A stretch of 64,000 nt of DNA. Origin: Mesorhizobium japonicum MAFF 303099. GTDB lineage: Bacteria; Pseudomonadota; Alphaproteobacteria; Rhizobiales; Rhizobiaceae. Both the position numbers and the translations under genes were made by a program. The notes beneath the pieces were generated by a model, which saw nothing but the letters and a program-made list of their open reading frames with translations, was not told where the DNA came from and searched no databases. Shown piece after piece: positions 49,336 through 58,833 of this stretch; the first letter of the stretch is position 1; the number at the start of each line of letters is the position of its first letter. The stretch lies in contig NC_002678.2 of assembly GCF_000009625.1 (NCBI RefSeq), positions 3,876,001 to 3,940,000 of the forward strand. Reading direction: 5' to 3'.

Positions 49336-49590
49336 ATGGCTGACCAGCTGGCAACGGACATCATCGAAAAGATCAAGGCCCATGCCGAGCCGGGCGGTGA
49401 AGAAATCACCACCAGCACCGAATTGACGTCGCTCGGCATCCATTCGCTGGAGCTGACGGAGATCATCTTCGACCTCGAGGAGCAGTATGGCATCGAGATC
49501 GAGATGAACACGGTCGATGCCTGGAGCAATCTGAAAAATGTTGGCGACATGGTCGAGGCCGTTCGCGCGCTGATCGCGAAAAAAGCCTGA
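49336..49590 (+). CDS. NodF-like acyl carrier protein
   Basis: This 84-residue carrier protein resembles Nod[11 protein letters not shown] at the start, ELTSLGI before the carrier serine, and [32 protein letters not shown] afterwards in close parallel to NodF. The attachment serine is Ser37, but the preceding residue is His36 (GIHSL) where carrier proteins normally have Asp (DSL). The ATG at 49336 follows GGGGAAG. The ketosynthase gene starts 5 bases after its stop. No nod box was seen upstream. It probably serves synthesis of a special acyl chain. Confidence 0.85.
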   Translation: MADQLATDIIEKIKAHAEPGGEEITTSTELTSLGIHSLELTEIIFDLEEQYGIEIEMNTVDAWSNLKNVGDMVEAVRALIAKKA

Positions 49591-49594
49591 CCGA

Positions 49595-50803
49595 ATGCTG
49601 AAACGCGTCGTCATTACCGGCATTGGCGGGCTGTGCGGACTAGGCGTCGATGCGCAGTCGATCTGGGCCGAAATGCGGGCCGGCCGTTCAGCCATAGGCC
49701 CGATCGACAATCCCTTCCTGCATGATTTGAAGGTCAAGACCGGCTGCGAGATCAAGGCGCTGCCCGATCATGGCATCGAGCGCAAGCAGCTGGTGTCGAT
49801 GGACCGTTTCAGCCTGCTGGCGGTGATCGCTGCTAAAGAGGCCATGCGGCAGTCCGGCCTGGCCCCGCATGCCGACAACACCTATCGCATGGGAACCATC
49901 GTCGGCGTCGGCGTCTGCGGCTTCGAGACCGTCGAGGAGAACTATCGCGCCATTCTGGTCGAGGGCAAGAATCGCGCCGGCATCTTCACCGTGCCCAGGG
50001 TCATGCCGGGCGCCGCCGCCGGTCAGGTCAGCATGCATCTTGGCCTGCGCGGACCGGTCTTCGGCGTCACGTCGGCCTGCTCGTCGGCCAACCACGCCAT
50101 CGCCTCGGCGGCCGACCAGATCAGGCTCGGCCGCGCCGACGTCATGGTTGCCGGCGGCACCGAAGCGCCACTGGTCTGGGGCGTGCTCAAGGGCTGGGAG
50201 GCATTGCGCGTGCTGTCACCCGACACCTGCCGGCCGTTCTCGGCCGACCGCCAGGGCCTCGTGCTCGGCGAAGGTGCTGGCATGGCGGTTCTGGAAAGCT
50301 ACGACCACGCCGTGGCGCGTGGCGCCACCATCCTCGCCGAAATCGCCGGCGCCGGCCTTTCGGCCGATGCCTCCGACATCGTCGCCCCGACCATCGAGGG
50401 ACCGGAAGCGGCGATGCGCTTCTGTCTCGTCGATGCCGGGCTCAATCCCGAGGACATCGATTATCTCAACGCGCATGGTACCGGCACCAAGGCCAACGAC
50501 CAGATCGAGACCAACGCGATCAAGCGCGTCTTCGGCGATTACGCGCGGTCGCTGTCCATCTCCTCGACCAAGTCGATGCATGCCCATTGCCTGGGCGCGT
50601 CGGGCGGGCTGGAGATGATCGCCTGCGTCATGGCGATCCGCGAAGGCGTCGTGCCGCCGACCGCGAATTACCGCGAACCCGATCCCGATTGCGATCTCGA
50701 CGTGACGCCCAATGTCGCGCGCGAGCGCAAGGTGCGCGTCGCGATCAGCAACGGTTTTGCTTTCGGCGGCACCAACGCAGTGCTGGCATTCAAGGCCATC
50801 TAA
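49595..50803 (+). CDS. NodE-like beta-ketoacyl-ACP synthase
   Basis: This 402-residue condensing enzyme (KAS II fold) has the catalytic Cys162 in [10 protein letters not shown], His294 in [11 protein letters not shown] and His331 in [10 protein letters not shown]. The C-terminal stretch [24 protein letters not shown] is close to NodE. With the adjacent NodF-like carrier it should elongate a dedicated acyl chain. It is full-length and ends at a GC-rich repeat. Whether the acyl chain goes to a lipochito-oligosaccharide or another lipid cannot be told. Confidence 0.9.
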   Translation: MLKRVVITGIGGLCGLGVDAQSIWAEMRAGRSAIGPIDNPFLHDLKVKTGCEIKALPDHGIERKQLVSMDRFSLLAVIAAKEAMRQSGLAPHADNTYRMGTIVGVGVCGFETVEENYRAILVEGKNRAGIFTVPRVMPGAAAGQVSMHLGLRGPVFGVTSACSSANHAIASAADQIRLGRADVMVAGGTEAPLVWGVLKGWEALRVLSPDTCRPFSADRQGLVLGEGAGMAVLESYDHAVARGATILAEIAGAGLSADASDIVAPTIEGPEAAMRFCLVDAGLNPEDIDYLNAHGTGTKANDQIETNAIKRVFGDYARSLSISSTKSMHAHCLGASGGLEMIACVMAIREGVVPPTANYREPDPDCDLDVTPNVARERKVRVAISNGFAFGGTNAVLAFKAI

Positions 50804-50804
50804 T

Positions 50805-50836
50805 CCCGGGCGGTCACTACCGCCCCGGGCGGTCAC
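50805..50836 (+). repeat. Direct repeat after the ketosynthase gene, hairpin-forming
   Basis: CCCGGGCGGTCAC occurs at 50805-50817 and 50824-50836, 19 bases apart, and GGGCG/CGCCC segments allow hairpins. It begins two bases after the stop and may act as terminator. The remaining 200 bases to the next gene show no further feature. Confidence 0.5.
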
Positions 50837-51033
50837 CAGCGCCCGAGGGATTAACGTCTGCCGGGGCGGTTTGAGCGCCCTTTGGCATTGCGCGTCCCGC
50901 TGTTCGATCCGGTTCACTGTCCATGCATGGCGAAACCGTCGCTGCCATATTGATCCGGCCCGGCCCTGCGCCTAATTCTTGGCCACCCGCCAACACCGCG
51001 CCCTTGCCGCAAATCCCCGCTCAGGAGTTCTCG

Positions 51034-51738
51034 ATGGCCGACCTGTCCGCCTTTCCGATCACAACCCGCTGGCCGGCCAAATATCCCGACCAGATCCAGC
51101 TCTATTCGGCAACGACGCCCAACGGCGTGAAGATATCGATCGCGCTGGAAGAGGTCGGCCTGCCCTATGAGCCGCATCTGGTCAACATCAGCAAGGACGA
51201 AAGCTGGACGCCGGAATTCCTGTCGCTCAATCCCAATGGCAAGATTCCGGCGATCATCGATCCCAACGGCCCGGACGGCAAGCCGATCGGCCTTTTCGAA
51301 TCCGGCGCCATCCTGCTCTATCTCGCCGACAAGACCGGCTTGCTCGTCCCGGCGGACGCAGCGCGGCGCTACGAGACGATCCAGTGGGTCTTCTTCCAGA
51401 TGGCTTCCGTCGGGCCGATGTTCGGCCAGGTCGGGTTCTTCCACAAATTCGCCGGCCGCGAGATCGCCGACAAGCGCCCGCTGGAGCGCTACCGCGACGA
51501 ATCGCGGCGGCTGATCGGCGTGCTCGACGGCCGATTGAAGGGTCGCAAATGGATCATGGGCAACGACTACACCATCGCCGACATCTCGCTGCTCGGCTGG
51601 GTGCGCAATTTGATCGGCTTCTATGAAGCGCGCGAGCTCGTCGGTTTCGATGATTTCGCCAATGTAGCGGCATGGCTGGAGCGCGGCCTGGCGCGACCGG
51701 CGGTGCAAAAGGGCCTGACCATTCCGGCCAAGGGCTAA
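51034..51738 (+). CDS. Glutathione S-transferase family protein, YfcG/Ure2-like
   Basis: This 234-residue protein has a thioredoxin-like domain (TPNGVKISIALEEVGLPYEPHLVNI, NGKIPAIIDPNGPDGK, FESGAILLYLAD) and a helical domain ending in ARPAVQKGL. The TxxNG... start matches the nu-class (YfcG/YghU) disulfide-bond oxidoreductases that use glutathione. CAGGAG precedes the ATG at 51034. It stands alone, 230 bases after the ketosynthase gene. Confidence 0.9.
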   Translation: MADLSAFPITTRWPAKYPDQIQLYSATTPNGVKISIALEEVGLPYEPHLVNISKDESWTPEFLSLNPNGKIPAIIDPNGPDGKPIGLFESGAILLYLADKTGLLVPADAARRYETIQWVFFQMASVGPMFGQVGFFHKFAGREIADKRPLERYRDESRRLIGVLDGRLKGRKWIMGNDYTIADISLLGWVRNLIGFYEARELVGFDDFANVAAWLERGLARPAVQKGLTIPAKG

Positions 51739-51800
51739 ACCGCCTGTCGCCACAGGGCGACGAGCTTGGCCAAAGATATCTGAGCGGACGAAGCAGCCTG

Positions 51801-52106
51801 CTACTTCGCCTTGGCCTTCGAGCCGCCCCTGCCGATCACTGATGCGGCAAGCGAAACGGCGCCACGCGCGGTTGCGACCACCGCGCCGGCGGCGACATTA
51901 GCCGCCGTTCGGACGGCACCGGCTTTGGCCGGCGCCGGTTTGCGTGTGGCGGTCTTGGCGGCGGGTACGACCTTTCGTGGCGCGGCCTTGCCGAAAGCGG
52001 CCTTGCCGTCCTTCGAGCGTTCGGCAATCGCCGGGCCAGCCCCGGCTTTCGCTTGAGTTGCCTTCGCAGGCCTCGTCTTGGCTGGTTTTTTTGCCTTGGT
52101 TGCCAT
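51801..52106 (-). CDS. Lysine/alanine-rich basic protein, histone-H1-like
   Basis: This 101-residue protein is mostly Ala, Lys, Pro, Arg and Thr with repeats such as KAKKPAKTRPAKA and TRKPAPAKAGA, resembling histone-H1-like DNA-binding tails. A middle-to-end hydrophobic helix (TAANVAAGAVVATARGAVSLAASVIG) is not typical of a pure H1 tail. DNA binding is inferred from composition. ATG at 52106. Confidence 0.65.
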   Translation of the reverse strand: MATKAKKPAKTRPAKATQAKAGAGPAIAERSKDGKAAFGKAAPRKVVPAAKTATRKPAPAKAGAVRTAANVAAGAVVATARGAVSLAASVIGRGGSKAKAK

Positions 52107-52199
52107 TGGAAAATCCCTTACGCCGGACAAACGGGTTCTGAGGCATAACGGCGAGAAACTCTTAAGGTTCCCGTCCAAAAATACCGAAAATTAAGCTTG

Positions 52200-52811
52200 T
52201 TAACCAATGATCAGGTCGGCGGCCCGGCGCCGGGCCAGCACGCGTTCGATGTTGGGCATGTCGTTGGAGGCGATCCAGGCGCGCGCCTCCTCGTCCGAAC
52301 GGCCATGGCCATGCCACCGCTCCATCAGGCGGCGCTCGAGCTCATTGCGCGGCACGTCGACGAAGATCGAGAAATCGAACAGCGGCGACAGCCGCGACCA
52401 TGGCTCCTCGTCGAGCAGCAGGTAATTGCCTTCGACCAGGATGAACTTCGTCTCGGTGCGGACGATCGCCGCGGCGGCGCGCGACAGTTCCATGCTGCGA
52501 TCGAAGACGGGAATGGCGATGTCGGGTTCACCGGCCCGGATGCGCTTCATCAGGGTCTCGAAGCCGGCAAAGTCGAAGGTCTCCGGTGCGCCCTTGCGCG
52601 CCCGCAGACCGCGCGCGTTGAGCACGATGTCGTCATAGTGGAAGCCGTCCATCGGCACGACTTCCACCGCCCCTTCCGGCAAAAGGTCATGCAGGCCGGC
52701 CGACAGCGTCGACTTGCCGGAGCCTGGCGGCCCGGCAATGGCGACGATGAAGCGTTTCGCCTTGCCGGCGCGCTTGAAGATGGTGGCGGCGAGGTGGGCG
52801 ATTTCGGACAT
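52200..52811 (-). CDS. Uridine kinase/panK-like P-loop kinase
   Basis: This 203-residue protein has Walker A AGPPGSGKSTLS near residue 25, VPMDGFHYDD near residue 52 (PRK/uridine kinase/pantothenate kinase signature) and VEGNYLLLDEEPW near residue 132. Rhizobial relatives are annotated as fructose-transport kinase FrcK or nucleoside kinases, so the substrate is uncertain. The ATG at 52811 is preferred for GAGG spacing; an ATG at 52835 is possible. The epimerase gene precedes it by 92 bases in the same direction. Confidence 0.82.
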   Translation of the reverse strand: MSEIAHLAATIFKRAGKAKRFIVAIAGPPGSGKSTLSAGLHDLLPEGAVEVVPMDGFHYDDIVLNARGLRARKGAPETFDFAGFETLMKRIRAGEPDIAIPVFDRSMELSRAAAAIVRTETKFILVEGNYLLLDEEPWSRLSPLFDFSIFVDVPRNELERRLMERWHGHGRSDEEARAWIASNDMPNIERVLARRRAADLIIG

Positions 52812-52903
52812 GGGAGCCTCACTTGCCTGGGGCATGATATTTCCGCCGTATCTTGGCGGCAGTCGCTGGAAATTTCAAACCCTGCGCTCGCGCAAACGCC
52901 GCC

Positions 52904-54004
52904 TCAGGCGGCCGCAGGCTGGCCAATGCGCAAGAACGCGCTGTCGAACGGCACGTCCCGGGTGGAGCCGCCGGCTGAGAGCCGCATCTGGCCGTCGGCC
53001 GTGGTGATTTCCTGCGGCGGTTGGCCACTGGACAGAGACAGGGCGCCGATGACATGGCGGAACGAAAAGCTGTGGCCTTCGCCGAGCGCAAAGGCGGTCG
53101 CCACGCCTTCGCGTTTCAGCCAGTTGTCGCCGATCGAGGCGACATGGCCGACCGCGGCGCGGCCATCCTCGATGCCGAGCACGCCGAGATGGCGGCCGCT
53201 CCAGGGTGCATAGTCGCGCCCGCCATTGCTGAGCCACAGCATGGTGATCGGCAACTCGGCCGGGTTCTTCAGCACCAGCACCAGATCGTCCTCGGCCTGG
53301 CGCGCCAGCGCCGTCCAGCCCGGACCGCCATGGTCGGCCTCGACCAGGGTGACGAAATCCTCGCGCCGGTCCTCCATGCGGTATTGCGTCAGGTCGAGCG
53401 TGCCGCCGGCGGCGGCGGGAAACCGGGCGAGGTCGGGCGAACGCGCCGGATAGGCCAGCATGAAGCGGCCGCGCGTGGGATCGGGCTCCAGCGGATCGGG
53501 CAATGTCGCGGCAAAGCGCTTCGGCGAAAAGGCCAGCTTGCCGCCGCCTTTCATCACCGTCATCGGGTGATGGGCAACGGAAATCGCCCCGGAGCCGCCG
53601 GAAAACACATGTTCCTGGTAGAGGAAGGGATGGCCGTCGATGAGCGTAAAAATCTTGTCGACGCCGGCGCCCATGACCTTGTGCCGCAGCCGGAAGACAG
53701 CGCGCCAGCCGCCGTCCGTCGCACCGCTCTCAACCAAATCCCAGGCGCTGTTGGCCGTCCAGCCATGCAGTGGCGCCTCCTCGACATCGCTGCGCGAAAA
53801 CGGCGCACAGAGGAAATCGCCCGACAGCCGGACCGTGCCTTGCGGCAGGTCCTTCGGCAGCGCCTCGCCCGAATCGACCCAGGGCGCGCGGTGCAGCGGC
53901 TTCAGCCGCCGTCCGCCGCTCTCGACGGTCATGTCGGCGATATGGCCGACGGTGAGGTCGAGAGAAACCGAAATGCCTTTGGCCTTGATCGTGATCGTAT
54001 CCAT
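52904..54004 (-). CDS. Aldose-1-epimerase-like protein
   Basis: This 366-residue protein has the galactose mutarotase-like fold, seen in LHGWTANSAWDLV near residue 80 and GALSLSSGQPPQEI near the end. It may interconvert sugar anomers, but canonical catalytic His/Glu could not be matched with confidence. GGTGAGAGCGC precedes the ATG at 54004. It lies upstream of the small kinase gene and may share its transcript. Confidence 0.75.
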   Translation of the reverse strand: MDTITIKAKGISVSLDLTVGHIADMTVESGGRRLKPLHRAPWVDSGEALPKDLPQGTVRLSGDFLCAPFSRSDVEEAPLHGWTANSAWDLVESGATDGGWRAVFRLRHKVMGAGVDKIFTLIDGHPFLYQEHVFSGGSGAISVAHHPMTVMKGGGKLAFSPKRFAATLPDPLEPDPTRGRFMLAYPARSPDLARFPAAAGGTLDLTQYRMEDRREDFVTLVEADHGGPGWTALARQAEDDLVLVLKNPAELPITMLWLSNGGRDYAPWSGRHLGVLGIEDGRAAVGHVASIGDNWLKREGVATAFALGEGHSFSFRHVIGALSLSSGQPPQEITTADGQMRLSAGGSTRDVPFDSAFLRIGQPAAA

Positions 54005-54089
54005 AGCGCTCTCACCCGAATCTGACGGGTGCAAGCAGAACCCTTTCGGCGCGGCTTGCGCAAGCACCGCGGCCGGCATTTCGCATCAG

Positions 54090-55904
54090 CTACTGCCGCT
54101 TGTATTCCCGCACCGGGGATTTCGTCCCGTCCGTATAGGTCACCTGCACCGACATCGATTTCACGCTGTCGGCGACCTTGAAATAGCCCTTGGCGTCGTA
54201 GGGGATGGCGTAAGGATCCTTCTTGTCGCAAGGCGGTATCTCGAGCGACTTGTCGAGCGCGGCACCGTTCAGGCTGTAACGCACCTCCTTGATGGCGCAG
54301 CGGTAGGACAGCATCTGGGTGAAATAGACCAGGCCGTGATTGCCGCCGGAATCGAAGGCGATCCATGACGTCCAGAACTGGTCGAGGATCTGCTTGTCAC
54401 CTTGCTGCAGCGCGGCGTCCGGATCGAAGCGTATGTCGAACGGGCCGGTCTCGCGGCCTCTGATGTCGAGATATTTTATCGCGATCGTGGTCGCCGCCGT
54501 GCTGTCGGGCAATTCGAAGCTCGGATTGGCCATCGGCTTGCCGGTGGTCTGGTCCTTCATCGCCAGGAAGCCGGTGTCGGTGAACGGGCCGCTGTCGCCG
54601 AGACGCCAGTAGATCGCGGTCGCCGGCTCGGGCAGCGAAATGGTCATCGACCAGCCCTGGTTGGAGCGCATCGGCGTCAGCGACGGCGCGAAGCGCGCGG
54701 GGTCGAGCACGTCGCCAAGGGCGGCCAGCCGGCTGCGGCTGCGGTCCAGCCAGTCGGCCAACTGCGTCTGGTCGACGAAATATTTGAGCAGTCCGCCATC
54801 CTTTTCGTAGGACACGAACTTGGTCAGCGCCTGGGCTTCATTGCGCTTGTCGGCCAGCGTCTGGCTGCCGAGGCGGTCTTCCGAAAACTCCTGCGCCTTG
54901 AGGAAATAGGCCGGCGCATAGTCGGGATTGGCCGTGATGAAGGTGTTGAGCTTGTCGAGCCGCTGCGCGTCCTCGAACTGCAATATATGCACCAGCTTGA
55001 TCGACAGCGCCTTGCCCTTGTCGGCGAGCTGCCCGAACACTTCGCGGGCGCCGGCCTTGCCGTCCTGCACCCGAAGCAGCGTGGCAAAGCGCGTATAGGG
55101 GTCGATGGCATCGACATCGAAGCCGGCAAAGGCGAGGTAGGAGCGCCTTGCGTTGAGCATGTCGCCCGACAATTCGTAGACGCGGGCATTGTGGTAGAAC
55201 TCGTCCGGCCGCTTCGGTTCGGCGATCGCCCCGCCTTGCGCCGCGAGCTGCGCAAACCCCTTGGCGATGGTGTCGATCGAGGCGGCGATCTGCTCGGTCG
55301 TCGCCTGCAGCTTTTCCGCCTGGACCTGCTGCTGTTGCTGGCCGGCGGCGAGCGTATCGGTCGTCTGCTTGACCGCCTCGACGGTCTTTTGCGTCTGCGC
55401 GCCCTGCTGCGTCTGCTGCTGCTGGGTGGACGCGATCTGGTCGGTCTTCTGCGCCACCGTGTCGGTCGATTTCTTGACCTCTTCGACGGTCTTTTGCGTT
55501 TGCGTCACCGTCTGCTCGATCTTGGCCACCTTTTCGGAGACGATGCCCATCGACTGCTGCAGCCGTGCGATCGCCGGCACCAGGCCGGCGATGACGCCGT
55601 TCTGCGAATTGGTCTCCTGCTGCACGGCATAGACGCCGCCGGCGACCGCCGCAGCACTGGTGGCGAACAACAGCGCCGGCAGCGCCTTGGCCGCCAGCAC
55701 GAGCCGCAGCACAATGGCGATGGCGATGATGGCCGCCGCGATTGCCGCGACCAGCGCGATATAGGCGGCGAACGGCGCCAGCGGATTGAGCACGTCGCCA
55801 ACCGCGCCGCTGATGAAAGCGACGCTGCCGGCCCATTTGCCGGTACGGCTGAGCGATGCCTTGATAAGCGAGGGCGCTGCGCCCCCGGCCCCGATGTTCG
55901 TCAT
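54090..55904 (-). CDS. Membrane-anchored coiled-coil protein of unknown function
   Basis: This 604-residue protein has two hydrophobic segments (about residues 45-71 and 74-95), then a long Gln/Thr/Lys-rich coiled coil (about 105-225) with an internal 35-residue repeat (TQKTVEEVKK... at 136 and TQKTVEAVKQ... at 171), and a C-terminal region with no recognised domain. The start at 55904 follows GGGGGGTGGC; an ATG at 56018 would add 38 residues. The two repeats are also visible in the DNA. It may span the periplasm as a structural or transport component. Confidence 0.75.
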   Translation of the reverse strand: MTNIGAGGAAPSLIKASLSRTGKWAGSVAFISGAVGDVLNPLAPFAAYIALVAAIAAAIIAIAIVLRLVLAAKALPALLFATSAAAVAGGVYAVQQETNSQNGVIAGLVPAIARLQQSMGIVSEKVAKIEQTVTQTQKTVEEVKKSTDTVAQKTDQIASTQQQQTQQGAQTQKTVEAVKQTTDTLAAGQQQQQVQAEKLQATTEQIAASIDTIAKGFAQLAAQGGAIAEPKRPDEFYHNARVYELSGDMLNARRSYLAFAGFDVDAIDPYTRFATLLRVQDGKAGAREVFGQLADKGKALSIKLVHILQFEDAQRLDKLNTFITANPDYAPAYFLKAQEFSEDRLGSQTLADKRNEAQALTKFVSYEKDGGLLKYFVDQTQLADWLDRSRSRLAALGDVLDPARFAPSLTPMRSNQGWSMTISLPEPATAIYWRLGDSGPFTDTGFLAMKDQTTGKPMANPSFELPDSTAATTIAIKYLDIRGRETGPFDIRFDPDAALQQGDKQILDQFWTSWIAFDSGGNHGLVYFTQMLSYRCAIKEVRYSLNGAALDKSLEIPPCDKKDPYAIPYDAKGYFKVADSVKSMSVQVTYTDGTKSPVREYKRQ

Positions 55905-56094
55905 GCCACCCCCCAAGCCAGCCAATGCCACGCCCCTTCCCACAGGAAACGCGGCTCTGGCAAGGAAAGACACAGAAACAGGCGTTTTCGGGGCGAGGAA
56001 CCAGGTCGAGCTCGACAATCCTGGGACTAACAGCCATTAACCAAATGGACGCATCCAGCGCGTTACGTTAGCTTCGTCTCATCTCAGCAACAGC

Positions 56095-57009
56095 ATGGCC
56101 AGAACAGTTCCGCCCTTGTCCAAATTGCGTCCTTTCCCGCTCCTCCAGAGAGTTCTCGTCGCCCTTGGCCTGTTGCTGATGGTGGCCGGCTGCTCGACCG
56201 CGACGCCGCCTGACCAGGTGCTGACTGTCCCCGCACCGCCGCAGAAATATGCCGCCATCGTCGTCGACGTCAAAACCGGCAAGCAGATGTTCGAGGTCAA
56301 CTCTACGGCGCAGCGCTATCCGGCCTCGCTGACCAAGATGATGACGCTCTATCTCCTGTTCGAGGCGATGGAGTCCGGCCGCGTCACCAAGGAAACGCAG
56401 ATCCCCGTCTCCGACCACGCCGCCTCGCAGCCGCCGACCAAGATGCGCTTCCGGCGCGGCGAAACGATCGACGTCGATTCCGCCATCCGCGCCATCGTCG
56501 TCAAATCCGCCAATGACGTGGCGGTGGCGGTCGGCGAATATCTCGGCGGCTCCGAAGACCGGTTCGCCGCCATGATGACATCCAAGGCGCGCTCGCTCGG
56601 CATGACCAGCACCACTTTCCGCAACGCCTCGGGCCTGCCCGACGACGGCCAGATGACCACCGCGCGCGACATGGCGGTGCTCGGCATGGCGCTGCGCCAG
56701 CGCTTCCCCCAGCATTTCCACTATTTCTCCGAAAGCGACTTCATGTTCCGCGGCAGGCTGGTGCGCGGCCACAACGACATGCTCGGCCGCGTGCGCGGCG
56801 TCGACGGCATCAAGACCGGCTACATCAGGGCCTCCGGCTTCAACATAGTCACCTCCTACAATGCCGACGGCCGCCAGCTGATCGTGGTGGTGATGGGCGC
56901 CGACTCGGCCCGCCAGCGCAACGACCATGTCGAAGCGCTGATCCAGCGCAGCCTGTCGCCGACCACGGCCGACAGCAAGACCAGGCTGATGTTCGCCGAA
57001 CAGCAGTAA
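56095..57009 (+). CDS. D-alanyl-D-alanine carboxypeptidase, lipoprotein
   Basis: This 304-residue penicillin-binding protein trims the terminal D-Ala of peptidoglycan peptides. A lipobox (LMVAGC, Cys33) predicts lipid attachment. The SxxK is SLTK (residues 78-81), the SxN is SAN (138-140) and the KTG is KTGY (240-243). It lacks the long C-terminal amphipathic domain of DacA/DacC, so it is a short DacB/PBP-type member anchored by lipid. The ATG at 56095 has a weak ribosome site. Confidence 0.93.
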   Translation: MARTVPPLSKLRPFPLLQRVLVALGLLLMVAGCSTATPPDQVLTVPAPPQKYAAIVVDVKTGKQMFEVNSTAQRYPASLTKMMTLYLLFEAMESGRVTKETQIPVSDHAASQPPTKMRFRRGETIDVDSAIRAIVVKSANDVAVAVGEYLGGSEDRFAAMMTSKARSLGMTSTTFRNASGLPDDGQMTTARDMAVLGMALRQRFPQHFHYFSESDFMFRGRLVRGHNDMLGRVRGVDGIKTGYIRASGFNIVTSYNADGRQLIVVVMGADSARQRNDHVEALIQRSLSPTTADSKTRLMFAEQQ

Positions 57010-57070
57010 AGAGCGGAACCGCTTCACTTCGTCATCCTGGGGTGGAGCAAGGAGCGCACCCACCCTCACT

Positions 57071-57277
57071 TCGTCATCCACGGGCGGAGCAAGGAGCGCA
57101 GCGACGCGGCGCAGACCCCTGGAGCTGCTCCGCAGCCCAAGGGATCCATGCCGCGCCCTCAACGCGCCGCTACGGAGCATAATCCTGCTCCGCTGCACCC
57201 TACGATCAACGTCCCGGCATGGATCCTCGGGTCTCCGCGACGCCGCTCCCGCGGCTGCTCCGCCCGTGGATGACGAA
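57071..57277. repeat. 207-bp palindromic intergenic element
   Basis: The outer arms 57071-57092 and 57256-57277 are perfect 22-bp inverted copies. Inner segments around GGATCCATGCCG and CGGCATGGATCC also pair. A partial second copy of the left end (TTCGTCATCC, GGAGCAAGGAGCGC) lies just upstream at about 57031-57060. It fills most of the 458 bases between the carboxypeptidase and DUF1003 genes. No coding sequence fits there. Confidence 0.8.
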
Positions 57278-57467
57278 CTCGGGAAGCGTCTCGGCCCAGC
57301 TAAGGGGGAGGCTGTCGCCGCATAAGAAACCCACAGCCGGCTATTGTTATCCTGTTGTCATGCAATCGTCTGGAAGCCATGGCATAGGCAGCGCAAACCG
57401 ATAGTGGATATGCCCCGTCACCTCGGCGTATCCTCAAACCAGCAGCGCCACAGCAGGAGCCCGCACC

Positions 57468-58391
57468 ATGAGCACCGTCCCCAAGGCACCCGAGCAGCAG
57501 GCGGCGGACACTGAAAACGACAGCGGCGGTGAATATTTCGAGGCGCCGATCACGCCGGAAGATTTGCACGAGGTTTCGGACGAGCACTTCGACACGCCGG
57601 AAGTGCCTGACTCCGAACCATCCGGTCCCGGCGCGTCACGCATAAAGCCCAAGAAAAAACCGTCGGCGATCTCGGGCCGCAAATTCCACAAGCGCGACCT
57701 GGTGCGCATCGACACGCTGCGCCCGAGCCTCGCCGACCGCATCCGCTCCGACCATCCGGACCTGCCCAGGGGCGCCCGCATCAGCCGCGAGGAGCTCGGC
57801 CGCTACCGCATGCGCTACATGGAGGAACTGCTGCAGCAGGAACACGGCGAATTCTCCGAGCTCGACCGCCAGGTGGTGGAATCGATCGCCAGGCAGGACA
57901 CGATTTCCGAAAACTCTGAAGAAGAATTCGAGGAGCACCGCACCTTCCCCGACCGCGTCTCCGACAACATGGCCGCCTTCGGCGGCAGCTGGTGGTTCCT
58001 GATCTCGTTTGCCACCGTGCTTTTGGTCTGGATCGGCATCAACCTGTTCGAGGGCTTGAACGGCGCCTTCGACCCCTATCCCTTCATCCTGCTCAACCTG
58101 CTGCTCTCCTGCATCGCGGCCATCCAGGCGCCGGTCATCATGATGAGCCAGAAGCGCCAGGAGGTGAAAGACCGCCTGCGCTCCTTCAACGAATACCGCG
58201 TCAACCTCAAAGCCGAGCTCGAAGTGCGCCATCTGCACGAAAAACTCGACTACCTCATCTCGCGCCAATGGACGCGGTTGGCCGAGATGCAGCAGATGCA
58301 GCTCGATGCCATGAACGAGCTGGCGGGTACGAAGAAGGTGAAGCGGGCCGTGCGGGGGAGACGGGTGGTGAAGAGTGAGGCAGGAGAGTGA
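57468..58391 (+). CDS. DUF1003 membrane protein
   Basis: This 307-residue protein has an acidic, low-complexity N-terminus (residues 1-70), a helical middle (75-155) and two membrane segments (about 172-192 and 205-226) with the DUF1003 signature FGGSWWFLISF and PYPFILLNLLLSCIAAIQAPVIMMSQ. The C-terminal helix is basic. Function is unknown; relatives are often taken as small ion-transport or membrane-associated proteins. CAGGAG precedes the ATG. Confidence 0.9.
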   Translation: MSTVPKAPEQQAADTENDSGGEYFEAPITPEDLHEVSDEHFDTPEVPDSEPSGPGASRIKPKKKPSAISGRKFHKRDLVRIDTLRPSLADRIRSDHPDLPRGARISREELGRYRMRYMEELLQQEHGEFSELDRQVVESIARQDTISENSEEEFEEHRTFPDRVSDNMAAFGGSWWFLISFATVLLVWIGINLFEGLNGAFDPYPFILLNLLLSCIAAIQAPVIMMSQKRQEVKDRLRSFNEYRVNLKAELEVRHLHEKLDYLISRQWTRLAEMQQMQLDAMNELAGTKKVKRAVRGRRVVKSEAGE

Positions 58392-58403
58392 GAGGGTTCC
58401 TCG

Positions 58404-58421
58404 CCCCCACGAATGTGGGGG
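58404..58421 (+). terminator. Hairpin after DUF1003 gene
   Basis: CCCCCAC at 58404-58410 pairs with GTGGGGG at 58415-58421 around GAAT, 12 bases after the DUF1003 stop. Its CCCCCAC...GTGGGGG core recurs in the repeats at 7420 and 10453. It may be a terminator or a single repeat half. The rest of the 226 bases to the tRNA shows no gene. Confidence 0.5.
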
Positions 58422-58617
58422 AGAGGTGGCTCCGCGAAGCCGAGACGGAGAGGGGAGCGCCGTCCACAACTAGCCAGCACCCGTGAAAGTACCAACCCAC
58501 CCCACCGCCGGACGCGCCGCACAATCGCCAATTGCCCGTTGAAGCCCGCGCCGGCTTCCGCTAAGAAGCCGTGACTTGCCGGTTCGCCGGCTGGTTCGTT
58601 TTCCGGAACGCCGGGAA

Positions 58618-58694
<77 letters not shown>

Positions 58695-58833
58695 ATAAAA
58701 TCAATTGGCTGGAATTTGGGCTAGTTGGGGCCTACTTCCCACGCGCTTTTTCCTACACAGCGAGCTTATGAGAGACGGGAAGCGACCGCGAAGAAGATCA
58801 GCGGGGCGGCATCTGCCGCCCCTTCTCATGTTC

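Noticed and set aside
54402..56030. 542-codon plus-strand open frame
   Set aside because: It is antisense to the coiled-coil protein and made of Arg/Gly/Leu-rich codon shadows.
58695..58833. Integration site after tRNA-Arg
   Set aside because: No integrase gene, no repeated tRNA 3' end and no shift in gene character nearby.
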